A stretch of 53,324 bases of DNA from an uncultured Lachnospiraceae bacterium (GCA_905236845.1 CAJOQM010000098.1:1-53324), one strand, 5' to 3'. Positions 18,319 through 29,381 are shown, counted from the first letter of the stretch. Notes: generated by a model from the letters alone, not told the origin. Made by a program: numbers and translations.

Positions 18319-19650
18319 TCAGGGTGAAAGCCTGCTTAAATCTCTGGGGAAGAGAGTAACTTCCCTGACATTATCTTCATTCAAAAGCTGCATGGTCATT
18401 CTTTCAAGCCCCAGGCCAAGGCCTCCGTGAGGCGGCATGCCGTGCTTAAAGCAGCTTAAATACTGTTCCATTCCTTCGTCTGTCATCTTGCGCTCTTCCA
18501 TCTTTGCATAAAGGGCGTTTATATCATGAATTCTCTGGCCGCCGGTAGTTACCTCAAGACCGCGGAACAGAAGATCAAAGCTTAATGTATAAGTGGGATC
18601 TTCAGGATCGTCCATTGCATAGAAAGGACGCTTCTTTGACGGATAGTGGGTAACAAAGACAAAGTCCGCTCCGCACTCTTCTTTATAATATTTGCAGATA
18701 AGCTGCTCTTCCTCGGGATCAAGGTCGAAGGGATTTTTTATATCTCGATTATATTTCTCTGCGACCTGCTTTTTCGCCTCGTCAAATCTCACTGCGGGAA
18801 TCTTATCGACTTCAGGCACATCTATACCCAGCATCTTTATTTCCCGGGCATAGTCCTTCTTCAAAAGATCCATGGTATATTTGATAAATCCCGTCTCCAT
18901 CTGCATGATATCTTCGAAAGAATCTATATATCCCATCTCAAAATCAAGGCTGGTATATTCATTCATATGGCGCTTTGTATTGTGCTTTTCCGCACGGAAC
19001 ACGGGAGCTACTTCAAAGACCCTGTCAAAGACACCTACCATCATCTGCTTGTAAAACTGGGGGCTTTGCTGCAATACCGCAGGCTTGTGGAAATATTCCA
19101 GCCTGAAAAGGTTCGCTCCGCCCTCGGCGCTCTTTGCACCGATTTTGGGCGTATGTATTTCCGTAAAGCCCTCATTATGCAGATAATCCCGAAATCCTCT
19201 TACAAGACCTTCCTGTATGCGGAATTTGGCTCTTTCACGGACGTTCCTTAAAGCTATGGGACGGTAATTAAGCTTTGCCTCAAGAGAGGTATTAAGCTTC
19301 CATTTGCCGATGGGAAGAGGCATAGCCTCTGTAGGCTGCGACAGTATGCGGATAGATTCTATACGCACCTCAACACCGTTTGGCGCCCTGTCCTCTGTAT
19401 TAAGCACGCCCTCCACTTCAAGGGTCGCTCCCTCCCTGATTTCGCTTAAGGGGATATCAATCTTTCCTTCTTCATATACGGTCTGAATAAGTCCTTCCCG
19501 CTTGCGAAGCACGATGAAAGCCACATCTCCCATATCCCGGACCGTATTTACGGCGCCGTTTATCCTGATCTTTTCTCCCACACGATCTCCCGAAAGGATA
19601 TCCGATATCTCCAGAGTCTCCTTTGCGGTGTTTCCGTCCATGAATTCCAT
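18319..19650 (-). CDS. aspS: Archaeal-type aspartyl-tRNA synthetase, probably non-discriminating (Asp/Asn)
   Basis: Class IIb aminoacyl-tRNA synthetase of 443 aa. It has an N-terminal OB-fold anticodon-binding domain (about 1-115), motif 2 around FRAEKHNTKRHMNEYTSLD and the C-terminal motif 3 GGLGLGLERMTM. It lacks the large GAD insertion of bacterial AspRS (about 590 aa), so it is the short archaeal/eukaryotic form. Such enzymes in bacteria usually charge tRNA(Asn) with Asp as well, for repair by GatCAB. That fits the genes directly downstream: gatC, gatA and gatB. AsnRS was considered, but overall pattern and context favour AspRS. The discriminating state cannot be proved by eye. Confidence 0.9.
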   Translation of the reverse strand: MEFMDGNTAKETLEISDILSGDRVGEKIRINGAVNTVRDMGDVAFIVLRKREGLIQTVYEEGKIDIPLSEIREGATLEVEGVLNTEDRAPNGVEVRIESIRILSQPTEAMPLPIGKWKLNTSLEAKLNYRPIALRNVRERAKFRIQEGLVRGFRDYLHNEGFTEIHTPKIGAKSAEGGANLFRLEYFHKPAVLQQSPQFYKQMMVGVFDRVFEVAPVFRAEKHNTKRHMNEYTSLDFEMGYIDSFEDIMQMETGFIKYTMDLLKKDYAREIKMLGIDVPEVDKIPAVRFDEAKKQVAEKYNRDIKNPFDLDPEEEQLICKYYKEECGADFVFVTHYPSKKRPFYAMDDPEDPTYTLSFDLLFRGLEVTTGGQRIHDINALYAKMEERKMTDEGMEQYLSCFKHGMPPHGGLGLGLERMTMQLLNEDNVREVTLFPRDLSRLSP

Positions 19651-19710
19651 TTATTCATCAACCTTTCTATATATAGTGTACAAACTCATAGATATTACCA
19701 CATTCCCCCC

Positions 19711-22700
19711 CTAATGTAAAGAGCCGCCGCCCATGGTAAAGGCTTTTTCCAGCGCATTTTCCAAAGCTTTCGCAGTGTTTATAAACTCATTGTAATTGTC
19801 ATCTACATACGCCTTATCCCCGGCTGCCGCATGCTCTTCCATCTCCTTTGCCATCTCTCCTACCCTGTCAGCTCCTATGGCAAAAGATGTGCTCTTTAAG
19901 GAATGAACCTCTCTTCGAAGAGTCTCCATATCATCAGCATCCCGGGCAGATTGTATGGCATCAATCCTCTTTGATTCCAGATAATCCTTTACGGTCTCAA
20001 GATAAAATTCATCATCATCCATGCAGTATGACAGACCGTTTTGGATATTTACTCCATCCACACCGGATATAAGCATAACTGTTTTATCAACATTTATATC
20101 CCCCAAAGTCCCCTCATCGGGAAGATTTCCTTCATCCTTCGCATTTTCTACGCCGGTGCTCTTTTTCTCTTCGGGAGAAGCCTGGATATGGGACATATTT
20201 ACTTCCATAGCCCCGCTTGATATTGCCGTATGGTAATCCTCCGAATCAATCTTATCCTCGAAAAATTCTTCATCCGGATTGTTCAGGCTGTGAGCCCTGG
20301 CAAGGATTTTGTTGATTATGCTCATTATCTTCATGCCTTCATTCCTTATGGCACCGGCATAAGAGAGGATCAATATATCCTCTTCCTCATTAAGTATACG
20401 CTCATCCATGCCAAGAAGCGTATTAAGGGGTCCTCTTATTTCCACGGTAATCTGCGTCAGAAGCTCGCTTTTTGCCTTTTCCTTCATCTCTACTATCTGC
20501 TCGTTTACCGTAGCATTCTTGTATTCCGAATCAAGGGAAACAAAGGCTCCCACACTGTATACCAAAGCCGCAAAGGAGAAGAGTATTCCCTGACCGGAGT
20601 CTCCGAACACAAGCGCCCGTATAACCTCCATTATGCCCAATACATACGCAAAAACGGAAATATAAAGCATAGACCGGATTCTTATATAAAGCCTCCGATC
20701 TCTTTCACGCAGTTTTACAAGCATAAAGACGCCCGAGGAGACGCTTACGATAACAAATATATATGCTACCGGAAGGAAGGATCGAATCCAGAGCCTTCCG
20801 CTGAATATTATGCATACCAGATTCAAAATAACAGCAATGGAAATCTGGACATGCGAGAATATCTGGCAATAAATCGCATAGTGATTCTTCGTGATCTCGT
20901 TTACGCTCATCAAAAATACCGGACCTACAAGGAATATGCATATAAAGCCCAAATCCCTTATAAAGGACAGGTTGCTGAAGAAAATCTGCCTGATATCAAG
21001 CTGGCATATAAGCCAGACTCCGCAGACAACAACAAGCAGGGCATTATACAAAAGCCCCTTGTTTTTCCTCATCTTCGGTCCTCCGATAAGGTAACGCACC
21101 AAAAGGCTCATACCCGACACAACAAGAGCAAACAACGCAATCAGGGAAAGGGAATGAATCTTAAGAAGATGAACTATTACATCATAAGTATCCCCGAAAT
21201 AAACCGCACCGATTTTATTATAAGACGACACCCTGTTTGAATAAGTTATGGTTACAATCTCGCCGGAAAGCTCCTCATCAACCGGCAGCATAATCCACAT
21301 TTCCGGCGGGAAATTCGCATCAAGAACAGACTCCGAATCAAATTCATATTCCACATCAAGGTCATCACCTATCTGAACCCGAACATCCTGCTGGCAGCTC
21401 TTTATAAAAAGAGTCTGGGTATGGGACATTTCAGGAAGAGTCTTTTGAAGCACTACCTGATCCGAATCTCCGTCAAAGACATAGGGAATCGATACATCAT
21501 TATATTCCTCTCCATCATAATAAGCAGTCCATTCCGATGTCAGGATCTGATACTCGCTTCTGTCAAAATTATCGTTCTCATAAGGCATGATATAGCTATA
21601 TATACCGTAAATACATATAAGCACAAATATTCCGATAAGCGAATTTCTCGCAAGCTTCGCTCCCCTGCCTTTTCTGTACCATTCTTCCGCCCGGCGCAGG
21701 AAAGAACTCCTTCCGTCATTTACAGCTTCACCGGAAATCTTATTTTCCTCTTTTCCTTCGGAAGATTCTTTGTATTCATCCGCAAAAGCCATTTCGTTAC
21801 GCATATGGTCGGGGATAACGGTATCTGCCTTGCTTTCTCCCTTATCCATGCCTTCAGGCAAAAATCGCCTTATGATTTCTTCGAGATTTTCCGCATGAAC
21901 CGGCTTTGAAAGATAGGCATCAAAGCCCATGTTAAGATATTCTTCCTTTGCGCCCAATTGCACATTTGCAGTAACCATAGCCACGGGAGTATCGGCATTG
22001 GGATAGGATGAGCTCTCATCTATCCTCTTTTTCATCTCCATCAGGGTTTCACGACCGCTCATAACGGGCATCATATCGTCAAGGAAGATAATATGATATT
22101 TGTACTGCTCCATCAAATACAAAGCTTCCTTACCGCTTGAAGCCTTATCTATCTGCATTCCACTGTTTTTAAGAAGACCCGCAAACACCTTAAGATTCAT
22201 GGCCACATCATCAACCACAAGGATTCTTGCCTCGGGAGCAAAGAGCTTTGACCTGTATATCCGGGTAATGGAATCCTTGCTCTTTTCGGCCTTGGCATAG
22301 CTTTGGGAAAGGTCTCCCACCACTTCTTCCCCTGCGACTTCCTGGGGAATATCCGCCGTAAATACAGATCCCTCTCCATATACGCTATCTACGGTAATAT
22401 CTCCGCCCATAGCCCTTGCAAGACGCCGGGTTATATTAAGTCCGAGACCCGTACCTTCGATATTTTTGTTTCTGTCGCTGTCTACTCTTTCAAAGGAATT
22501 AAATATCTTTTCATAATTTTCCCGCTTTATACCCATTCCGGTATCGGTGACCTTAGCCCGGATAGTCCTGTATTTATCAGAATCTCCGGAAGCCTTCTCC
22601 TGGGTAAATTCCAATGTAACGGTTCCGCTTTCGGTATATTTAACAGCGTTTGTAAGGAGATTTATGATAATCTGGCGGACCCTCATCTCATCTCCTATCA

Positions 22701-24327
22701 GCATATCGGGGATGTCGGGGTCGTTTATCAATTCAAATTTAAGATGCTTTTGATCTGCCCTTGTTTTAATCATTACATACAGATCGTTAACCATGGAGGC
22801 AAAGCTGTATTGCGAGGGAGTAATATCCATTCCTCCCGATTCTATCTTGGAAAAATCAAGGATATCATTTACAAGAGCAAGGAGATTGTGCGCCGAAGAA
22901 TCCACATTATCCGCATATTCTTTTATCTGGACGCTTTGAGCTTCCCTGCGGATAATAGTATTTAAGCCTATTATGGCATTTATGGGCGTCCTTATTTCGT
23001 GAGACATGTTTGCAAGGAACATGCTCTTTGCTTCATTTGCAGCCTGGGCTTTTTCTCTTTCGTCAATGGTCGTCTGGAGCTGCTTTCTCTCGAATTCAAG
23101 ACTCTGACGAAGAAGCTTTGCGTTTTCTTCAAGGATAACGTTGTTTTCGGATATTATCATCCTCAAATGCTGGTAAGCCATTATAACGCCGAATACTGTA
23201 GCGCCCCATCTCAAGAAAAGGCATACATCCCCCACGTCGTTTTGGGTTATGCGCCACATATCGACAGTATAAGTCATACCCAGCGCAAGAATAGCTATGA
23301 TATCCAAAACGGAAATCGTCTCTTCCCGCCTTCTCCACAGCTTCAAGACCTTTATAAATATAACAGCAAACGTAAGTTCCGCAAGTATACCCGATATAGG
23401 CGCCATCTCAATAAAGTCATAGACATTTGCTCCCTGAAGCATTATCTGGATTATCATATTGGCAAAAAGTACAACAAGGGTAATCCTTATCATTATATCC
23501 GCAGAAGACTCAAATCTCTTCTGATAATACAAAAGCAGGAATATGGGCGCTATCATAAATATAAGGAAAAGCTGCACCGAAAACATAACGGTGTTTCCAA
23601 GAAAAATCGGAAGGACTTTCGTCTCGATTATCATAGCGAAGGTAAGAATCCAAAGAAAAATCCCCAAAAAATGCATTCCCTTGTAAGATTCATGGGAAAC
23701 CCGGCGCATTATGGTAAGAACAGTAAATATCAGCCCCAGGGCAAGACATATAACTATCAGGGCAAAGGATGGCAGATTCTTTTGGATAAGAGAAAGAAGA
23801 AGGGCGTCCTTTGTACCCACGGAAATAGTGTTAATATAAGAACCGTAATTGTCATAGGGGGAGCAGAACTCTATGCTGATTTCCTTTCCCGCCGCATCAT
23901 CGGGTATCTGTACATAATTATACAAGGCACCGGAAGTATGTCCGAATTTCAGGACATTATTGGTACCGAAGCTGTATATACGCTCTCCGTCCACCCTTAC
24001 AACCACGCTTTTATCCACAGAGAGAAAGGACATGGTATATCCGGCATAGCCATCGGGAACGGTATTTGTAACAACTATGACGTCGCCGGCTTTTGACTTA
24101 CCGTCATACGGAAGATACTCAATCTCAGTTTCGTTTCCGTCCGCATCCGTAAGCACCCAGCCGGAATTAAACTGATATATGCGGCCGTTGTTGAATGAGA
24201 CATCTTCCACTTTAAAAGTAAAGCCGACTATGGCAATTATTATAATGGCAGAAAGAAGAAGGCTCCATCCGATAAGTTCATATACTAAAACACCTTTTTT
24301 AAATCTGCCTTTAATTTTCTCCCGCAT
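19711..24327 (-). CDS. Giant hybrid histidine kinase: sensor-HisKA-HATPase-REC fused to a second sensor, degenerate HisKA and HPt
   Basis: Membrane signalling protein of 1538 aa. First half: one TM (about 18-38), an external sensor (about 40-185), a multi-TM block (about 186-395), coiled coil, HisKA with phospho-His H443 in MSHEIRTP, HATPase with DTGMGI and GTGLGL, and a receiver (about 700-820) with D750 and SKPV. Second half: a TM near 895-914, another external domain (about 915-1050), another multi-TM block to about 1265, and a HisKA-like segment where the His is Val1295 (TVEIRGPLN), with no ATPase domain. The protein ends in an HPt domain with H1475 (EVHSLKSTS). A relay H443-D750-H1475 is inferred. 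No DNA-binding output is attached, so a separate regulator must receive the signal. GGAG lies nine bases before the ATG. Stimulus unknown. Confidence 0.9.
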   Translation of the reverse strand: MREKIKGRFKKGVLVYELIGWSLLLSAIIIIAIVGFTFKVEDVSFNNGRIYQFNSGWVLTDADGNETEIEYLPYDGKSKAGDVIVVTNTVPDGYAGYTMSFLSVDKSVVVRVDGERIYSFGTNNVLKFGHTSGALYNYVQIPDDAAGKEISIEFCSPYDNYGSYINTISVGTKDALLLSLIQKNLPSFALIVICLALGLIFTVLTIMRRVSHESYKGMHFLGIFLWILTFAMIIETKVLPIFLGNTVMFSVQLFLIFMIAPIFLLLYYQKRFESSADIMIRITLVVLFANMIIQIMLQGANVYDFIEMAPISGILAELTFAVIFIKVLKLWRRREETISVLDIIAILALGMTYTVDMWRITQNDVGDVCLFLRWGATVFGVIMAYQHLRMIISENNVILEENAKLLRQSLEFERKQLQTTIDEREKAQAANEAKSMFLANMSHEIRTPINAIIGLNTIIRREAQSVQIKEYADNVDSSAHNLLALVNDILDFSKIESGGMDITPSQYSFASMVNDLYVMIKTRADQKHLKFELINDPDIPDMLIGDEMRVRQIIINLLTNAVKYTESGTVTLEFTQEKASGDSDKYRTIRAKVTDTGMGIKRENYEKIFNSFERVDSDRNKNIEGTGLGLNITRRLARAMGGDITVDSVYGEGSVFTADIPQEVAGEEVVGDLSQSYAKAEKSKDSITRIYRSKLFAPEARILVVDDVAMNLKVFAGLLKNSGMQIDKASSGKEALYLMEQYKYHIIFLDDMMPVMSGRETLMEMKKRIDESSSYPNADTPVAMVTANVQLGAKEEYLNMGFDAYLSKPVHAENLEEIIRRFLPEGMDKGESKADTVIPDHMRNEMAFADEYKESSEGKEENKISGEAVNDGRSSFLRRAEEWYRKGRGAKLARNSLIGIFVLICIYGIYSYIMPYENDNFDRSEYQILTSEWTAYYDGEEYNDVSIPYVFDGDSDQVVLQKTLPEMSHTQTLFIKSCQQDVRVQIGDDLDVEYEFDSESVLDANFPPEMWIMLPVDEELSGEIVTITYSNRVSSYNKIGAVYFGDTYDVIVHLLKIHSLSLIALFALVVSGMSLLVRYLIGGPKMRKNKGLLYNALLVVVCGVWLICQLDIRQIFFSNLSFIRDLGFICIFLVGPVFLMSVNEITKNHYAIYCQIFSHVQISIAVILNLVCIIFSGRLWIRSFLPVAYIFVIVSVSSGVFMLVKLRERDRRLYIRIRSMLYISVFAYVLGIMEVIRALVFGDSGQGILFSFAALVYSVGAFVSLDSEYKNATVNEQIVEMKEKAKSELLTQITVEIRGPLNTLLGMDERILNEEEDILILSYAGAIRNEGMKIMSIINKILARAHSLNNPDEEFFEDKIDSEDYHTAISSGAMEVNMSHIQASPEEKKSTGVENAKDEGNLPDEGTLGDINVDKTVMLISGVDGVNIQNGLSYCMDDDEFYLETVKDYLESKRIDAIQSARDADDMETLRREVHSLKSTSFAIGADRVGEMAKEMEEHAAAGDKAYVDDNYNEFINTAKALENALEKAFTMGGGSLH

Positions 24328-24352
24328 TTCAATATCTCCCGCAGCTTAATGC

Positions 24353-25186
24353 CTAAACTTCCCCTTCAAAAACCGTTACGGCAGGCCCTGTCATATAAAC
24401 ATGATTGTCCTTTTCCTCCCATTCTATTGTCAGCTTTCCTCCCAGAAGGGCAACTTCCGCTTTCCGCTCCGTAAACCCGTTTAGGGAAGCTGCAACAACA
24501 CTGGCACAGGCACCTGTCCCGCAGGCCATAGTCTCGCCGCTGCCCCGCTCCCAGACTCTCATTTTTATATGCTCTCTATCTGTAAGCTCTATAAATTCCG
24601 CATTAACGCCCTCCGGAAAAATATCGTTCTTTTCTATATCAGGGCCGATTTTTGCAAGCTCAAGATTATCCACGTCTTCTGCGAAAAACACTGCATGGGG
24701 ATTCCCCATGGAAACGCACGTCATCCGCATTTGCGAAAAACCGCTCCCAAAGGAAACAGGCACGTCCACAACAGGGGACTTATCCGCCTTTACGGGAATC
24801 TTCGCCGCCTCAAGCACAGGCTCCCCCATATCAACCCTCGCTCCTGTCACCGTATTTCCTTCCCTTATCAAAGCTATGGTCTTTACCCCGGAGAGAGTGT
24901 CTATATCAATGACTTCCTTATCCGTAAGACCATGATCGTAAACATATTTTGCAACGCATCTTATCCCGTTTCCGCACATTTTCGCACGGGAACCGTCTGC
25001 ATTATATATATCCATCATAAAATCAGCCTTATCCGAGGACTTTATGAGAATAATGCCGTCGGAACCGATTCCAAAATGCCTGTGGCTAAGCCGGATGGAA
25101 AGCTCCGAAGGATTGTCCACCTTTTCTTTCATGCAATTTATGTATATATAATCGTTTCCGGCTCCGTGCATCTTCGTAAAATGCAT
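24353..25186 (-). CDS. dapF: Diaminopimelate epimerase
   Basis: Converts LL- to meso-diaminopimelate for lysine and peptidoglycan synthesis in the cytoplasm (277 aa). Both catalytic Cys motifs are present: MCGNGIRC near residue 75 and ACGTGAC near residue 220, along with the start FTKMHGAGNDY. The ORF begins with two close ATGs; I chose the second (25186) because AGGAG is then eight bases away and the protein begins like its family. It lies 25 nt upstream of the kinase gene and 14 nt after hisA. Confidence 0.96.
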   Translation of the reverse strand: MHFTKMHGAGNDYIYINCMKEKVDNPSELSIRLSHRHFGIGSDGIILIKSSDKADFMMDIYNADGSRAKMCGNGIRCVAKYVYDHGLTDKEVIDIDTLSGVKTIALIREGNTVTGARVDMGEPVLEAAKIPVKADKSPVVDVPVSFGSGFSQMRMTCVSMGNPHAVFFAEDVDNLELAKIGPDIEKNDIFPEGVNAEFIELTDREHIKMRVWERGSGETMACGTGACASVVAASLNGFTERKAEVALLGGKLTIEWEEKDNHVYMTGPAVTVFEGEV

Positions 25187-25200
25187 TATCATTTCTCCTT

Positions 25201-25971
25201 TTATATAGCTTTTAATATATCATACTTAAGATTCCCGCCGTACAGGTCAAGGCCGCTTCCCACCGTAAAACGGATCCTTCCCATTCCGGCTTCAAGAACA
25301 GTATCCACATCCTCCATGGTATGTATACCTCCCGCATATGTAACCTTTTTTCCCTTATACTGCACAAGTATATCAAGGACACCCCTGTCTATGCCGGCTC
25401 TTTTCCCTTCAGCATCGACGGCATGCACCAAAAACTCCGATACATATTCGGAAAGCATCTCAAGCATCATCGGACGCAGTTTAGTATCGGTAAATTTCTG
25501 CCATCTGTCGGTAACGATAAGATATTCTCCGTCCTTTTGCCTGCAGCTTAAGTCAAGAACAACATGCTCCGCTCCCACGGCATCCCGAAGCGCCCGTAAA
25601 TGCTCCATATTTATCCTGCCGTCCTTAAATACATATGAAGTGACAATAACGGCTCTGGCGCCCTTTTCTATATAAAAGCCTGCGTTATCCGCATTTATGG
25701 AGCCTCCGACCTGCAGACCGTCAGGATATGCGCTTATGGCCTCAATCGCCTGCTGTCTGCTCTCTTCAAAATACGGGCTTCCTGCCGGATTAAGAATGAT
25801 AACATGACCTCCCTTAAGACGGTCTGCTTTGTAAAGCTCCGCATAATAAGCCGCATCCTTATCCGATACGAAATTGTCGTTTGCCTTATCTCCCTCATCC
25901 TGCAATGTACTGCCTACTATCTGCTTCACCTTGCCGTTATGTATATCTATACACGGTCTGAAAAGTCCCAT
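25201..25971 (-). CDS. hisA: Phosphoribosylformimino-5-aminoimidazole carboxamide ribotide isomerase, eukaryotic type
   Basis: TIM-barrel isomerase of histidine biosynthesis (256 aa) that opens the ribose of ProFAR to PRFAR. The N-terminus RPCIDIHNGKVKQIVGSTL and the later DLSCR and YAGGIHTMEDV segments resemble the fungal/plant HIS6-type enzyme, not the common bacterial HisA (about 240 aa). The ORF opens at 26037, but the start with AAGGAG six bases upstream is ATG 25971, which gives the correct family N-terminus. No other his gene is in view, so it is detached from any his operon here and sits with dapF. Confidence 0.88.
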   Translation of the reverse strand: MGLFRPCIDIHNGKVKQIVGSTLQDEGDKANDNFVSDKDAAYYAELYKADRLKGGHVIILNPAGSPYFEESRQQAIEAISAYPDGLQVGGSINADNAGFYIEKGARAVIVTSYVFKDGRINMEHLRALRDAVGAEHVVLDLSCRQKDGEYLIVTDRWQKFTDTKLRPMMLEMLSEYVSEFLVHAVDAEGKRAGIDRGVLDILVQYKGKKVTYAGGIHTMEDVDTVLEAGMGRIRFTVGSGLDLYGGNLKYDILKAI

Positions 25972-26002
25972 ACATCTCTCCTTAAAAAGTCTGATAACAC
26001 AA

Positions 26003-26030
26003 TCTATATAATAGCATATACTTCCCTCAA
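26003..26030 (-). promoter_or_regulatory. Possible sigma-A promoter for hisA-dapF
   Basis: On the minus strand, TTGAGG (26025-26030) and TATAGA (26003-26008) are 16 bases apart, about 32 nt before the hisA start. The match is only moderate. The divergent guaB promoter lies about 30 bp away. Confidence 0.35.
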
Positions 26031-26058
26031 ATTCCATAAGTTATACACAAATTATTCA

Positions 26059-26087
26059 TTGACACGCCCTCTTTCTTTCATTATAAT
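26059..26087 (+). promoter_or_regulatory. Sigma-A promoter of guaB
   Basis: Consensus TTGACA (26059-26064) and TATAAT (26082-26087) with a 17-base spacer. The start site would fall near 26094, giving a leader of about 40 nt, too short for a purine riboswitch. Confidence 0.88.
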
Positions 26088-26093
26088 AGCTAG

Positions 26094-27590
<1,497 letters not shown>

Positions 27591-27620
27591 CAAACCTTCA
27601 AAATCAGATTAAAATACAAA

Positions 27621-27650
27621 ACCCCGCGCTGTGCACAGTGCGGGGTTTTT
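27621..27650 (+). terminator. Rho-independent terminator of guaB
   Basis: Stem ACCCCGC (27621-27627) pairs with GCGGGGT (27640-27646); the inner CTGTGCACAG can extend the stem. A T-run follows. Confidence 0.9.
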
Positions 27651-27779
27651 ACTCATACCCGATATTTCCAAATCCCGATTTTCTTTAATTCCGGCTTTAC
27701 TTAATTTCAGCTTCTCCCGCATTATGCATTTTCAACATGACAGTGCTTTGATTTCAGAATATCTCATTTAAAAATTGTG

Positions 27780-27788
27780 TGTTATAAT
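27780..27788 (+). promoter_or_regulatory. Possible extended -10 promoter of the formate channel gene
   Basis: TGT followed directly by TATAAT (27783-27788) forms an extended -10 element; no good -35 is seen. The rest of the 308-base gap 27591-27898 holds the guaB terminator, an AT-rich stretch and a leader of about 105 nt with a small ACCGG/CCGGT hairpin. Confidence 0.5.
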
Positions 27789-27898
27789 GCAAATCGAAAT
27801 CGAAATTTCCACCGGATAAAATCATAAAGCCGGTCGGATTTTCATTTTAATAAACAACACATTCAACAAATTCTTTTAAAAGAGAGGAGCATATTAAG

Positions 27899-28723
27899 AT
27901 GAACTTTTTCGGACCCGCAGATGTAGCAAAAAATTACATCGCAACAGGTAAAGCAAAAGTAAACACGCCCATACCGAAGATGATTATCCTCGGTATACTT
28001 GCAGGCGCATTTATCGCATTCGGCGGTATCGCCTCCACAACAGTAGCTGTATCCATCCCGTTAGCATCCGTAGGCAAATTCGTAGGAGCATGCGTGTTTC
28101 CCGGCGGCCTTACCATGGTGCTTCTGGCAGGAAGCGAACTTTTCACGGGAAACTGTCTTCTTACCATTCCCCTTCTCCAAAAGGAGATATCAGTCGGCGG
28201 AATGCTTAAGAACTGGGTATTCGTATACATCGGAAACCTCATCGGAGGAATCCTTGTAGCGCTGGCTGTAGTATTCGGACATTCCTTAAGCCTTTTTGAC
28301 AGCTCCCTTGCTACCAGCGTTATTTCAACCGCTGTTGCAAAGACTTCCATGACCTTTGGTGACGCCTTCATCCGCGGCATCCTTTGCAACTTCCTGGTAT
28401 GCATCGCCGTATGGATTTCTTTTGCGGCAAAGGATGTGGCAGGAAAGATCATCGGTCTTTTCTTCCCCATTATGATGTTCGTACTTTGCGGCTTCGAGCA
28501 CTGCGTTGCAAACATGTATTACATCGCAGCAGGCCTTTTCGCAATGGCTGTTCCCTCATATGCTGCAAAGGCAGCAGAGGCCGGCATCGATACTTCAGGT
28601 CTTAACATCGGCAGCTACTTCGGAGCAAACCTTCTGCCCGTTACCCTGGGCAACATCGTAGGCGGTGCCATCTGCGTAGGCTGCGTATACTGGTTCTGCT
28701 ATCTTAGAGGAAACAAAGACTGA
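27899..28723 (+). CDS. Formate/nitrite transporter (FNT) family channel
   Basis: Integral membrane channel of 274 aa with the six-helix FNT fold. The helices have the family features: FGGIASTTVAV, the FPGGLTMVLLAGSELFTGN segment (the FNT signature), GNLIGGILVAL and GFEHCVANMYY with the conserved His that gates anion/proton co-transport. FNT proteins of this form in anaerobes mostly move formate; nitrite and hydrosulfide are alternatives. The nearby selenocysteine formate dehydrogenase and moaC favour formate, by inference. GAGAGGAG lies about nine bases before the ATG. It is a single-gene unit with its own terminator. Confidence 0.9.
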   Translation: MNFFGPADVAKNYIATGKAKVNTPIPKMIILGILAGAFIAFGGIASTTVAVSIPLASVGKFVGACVFPGGLTMVLLAGSELFTGNCLLTIPLLQKEISVGGMLKNWVFVYIGNLIGGILVALAVVFGHSLSLFDSSLATSVISTAVAKTSMTFGDAFIRGILCNFLVCIAVWISFAAKDVAGKIIGLFFPIMMFVLCGFEHCVANMYYIAAGLFAMAVPSYAAKAAEAGIDTSGLNIGSYFGANLLPVTLGNIVGGAICVGCVYWFCYLRGNKD

Positions 28724-28738
28724 TAACTAATGAGCCAA

Positions 28739-28766
28739 AGCCTTCCCCTTGTGGGAAGGCTTTTTT
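28739..28766 (+). terminator. Terminator of the formate channel gene
   Basis: Ten-base perfect stem AAGCCTTCCC (28739-28748) and GGGAAGGCTT (28754-28763) with a T-run. It touches the end of the convergent moaC gene and may also act weakly in the other direction. Confidence 0.9.
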
Positions 28767-29235
28767 AATATTTAAACTCTCCGCTTTTTCCGCCTGTCTT
28801 TTCCACCAGATGCACATCCGATATCACCATTCTCTTATCGATTGCCTTGCACATATCATAGATAGTAAGGAGCGCCACCGATACGCCGTTTAAGGCTTCC
28901 ATCTCGACCCCGGTCTTCCCGTCGGTTTTCACCCTGCAAAAAGCGGTTATTGAAAGGTTTTCCCGATTCATTTCAAATGTGACCGATGCCCCGGTCAGAT
29001 TCAGCAGATGACACATGGGAATAAGCTCCGATGTCTTCTTCGTCCCCATTATTCCTGCAGTAGTTGCAACGGTAAGCACATCGCCCTTCTTTACCTTTTT
29101 TTGTTCAATCGCATCAAAGGTCTCTTCAGACATGCTGATGCGCCCTGTAGCCAGAGCCTCCCTATGCGTAACATCCTTATCCGATACATCAACCATCCGG
29201 GCGTTTCCTTTATCATCAAAATGAGTAAATTCCAT
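28765..29235 (-). CDS. moaC: Cyclic pyranopterin monophosphate synthase MoaC
   Basis: Second enzyme of molybdenum cofactor synthesis: it converts the MoaA product to cyclic pyranopterin monophosphate (156 aa). Family motifs are visible: ARMVDVSDK, the [19 protein letters not shown] segment and [23 protein letters not shown] (in parts), ending in KTGGKSG. ATG 29235 has GGGAG about ten bases upstream; an earlier TTG adds two residues only. The cofactor is needed by the formate dehydrogenase in this window. The other moa/mob genes are not in view. Confidence 0.95.
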   Translation of the reverse strand: MEFTHFDDKGNARMVDVSDKDVTHREALATGRISMSEETFDAIEQKKVKKGDVLTVATTAGIMGTKKTSELIPMCHLLNLTGASVTFEMNRENLSITAFCRVKTDGKTGVEMEALNGVSVALLTIYDMCKAIDKRMVISDVHLVEKTGGKSGEFKY

Positions 29236-29352
29236 AAACAAATTTCTCCCTGTTATTTATTTCCTTAATAATACATTCTTTTTTATTCAAAATCAACATA
29301 ACAGCATCTCGTAATTTGTATAGCTTTTGGCAAATCTTTTATAGTTTATTTA

Positions 29353-29381
29353 TTGTTAACTTGCGAAAATAAGGATATAAT
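29353..29381 (+). promoter_or_regulatory. Sigma-A promoter of the NuoF/GltD-type flavoprotein gene
   Basis: TTGTTA (29353-29358), a 17-base spacer and TATAAT (29376-29381), about 50 nt upstream of the start codon. moaC diverges from this region. Confidence 0.75.

Noticed and set aside
20230..21240. Plus-strand ORF of 336 codons opposite the histidine kinase
   Set aside because: Shadow of a well-supported coding region, with low-complexity Tyr/Lys-rich translation and no recognised domain.
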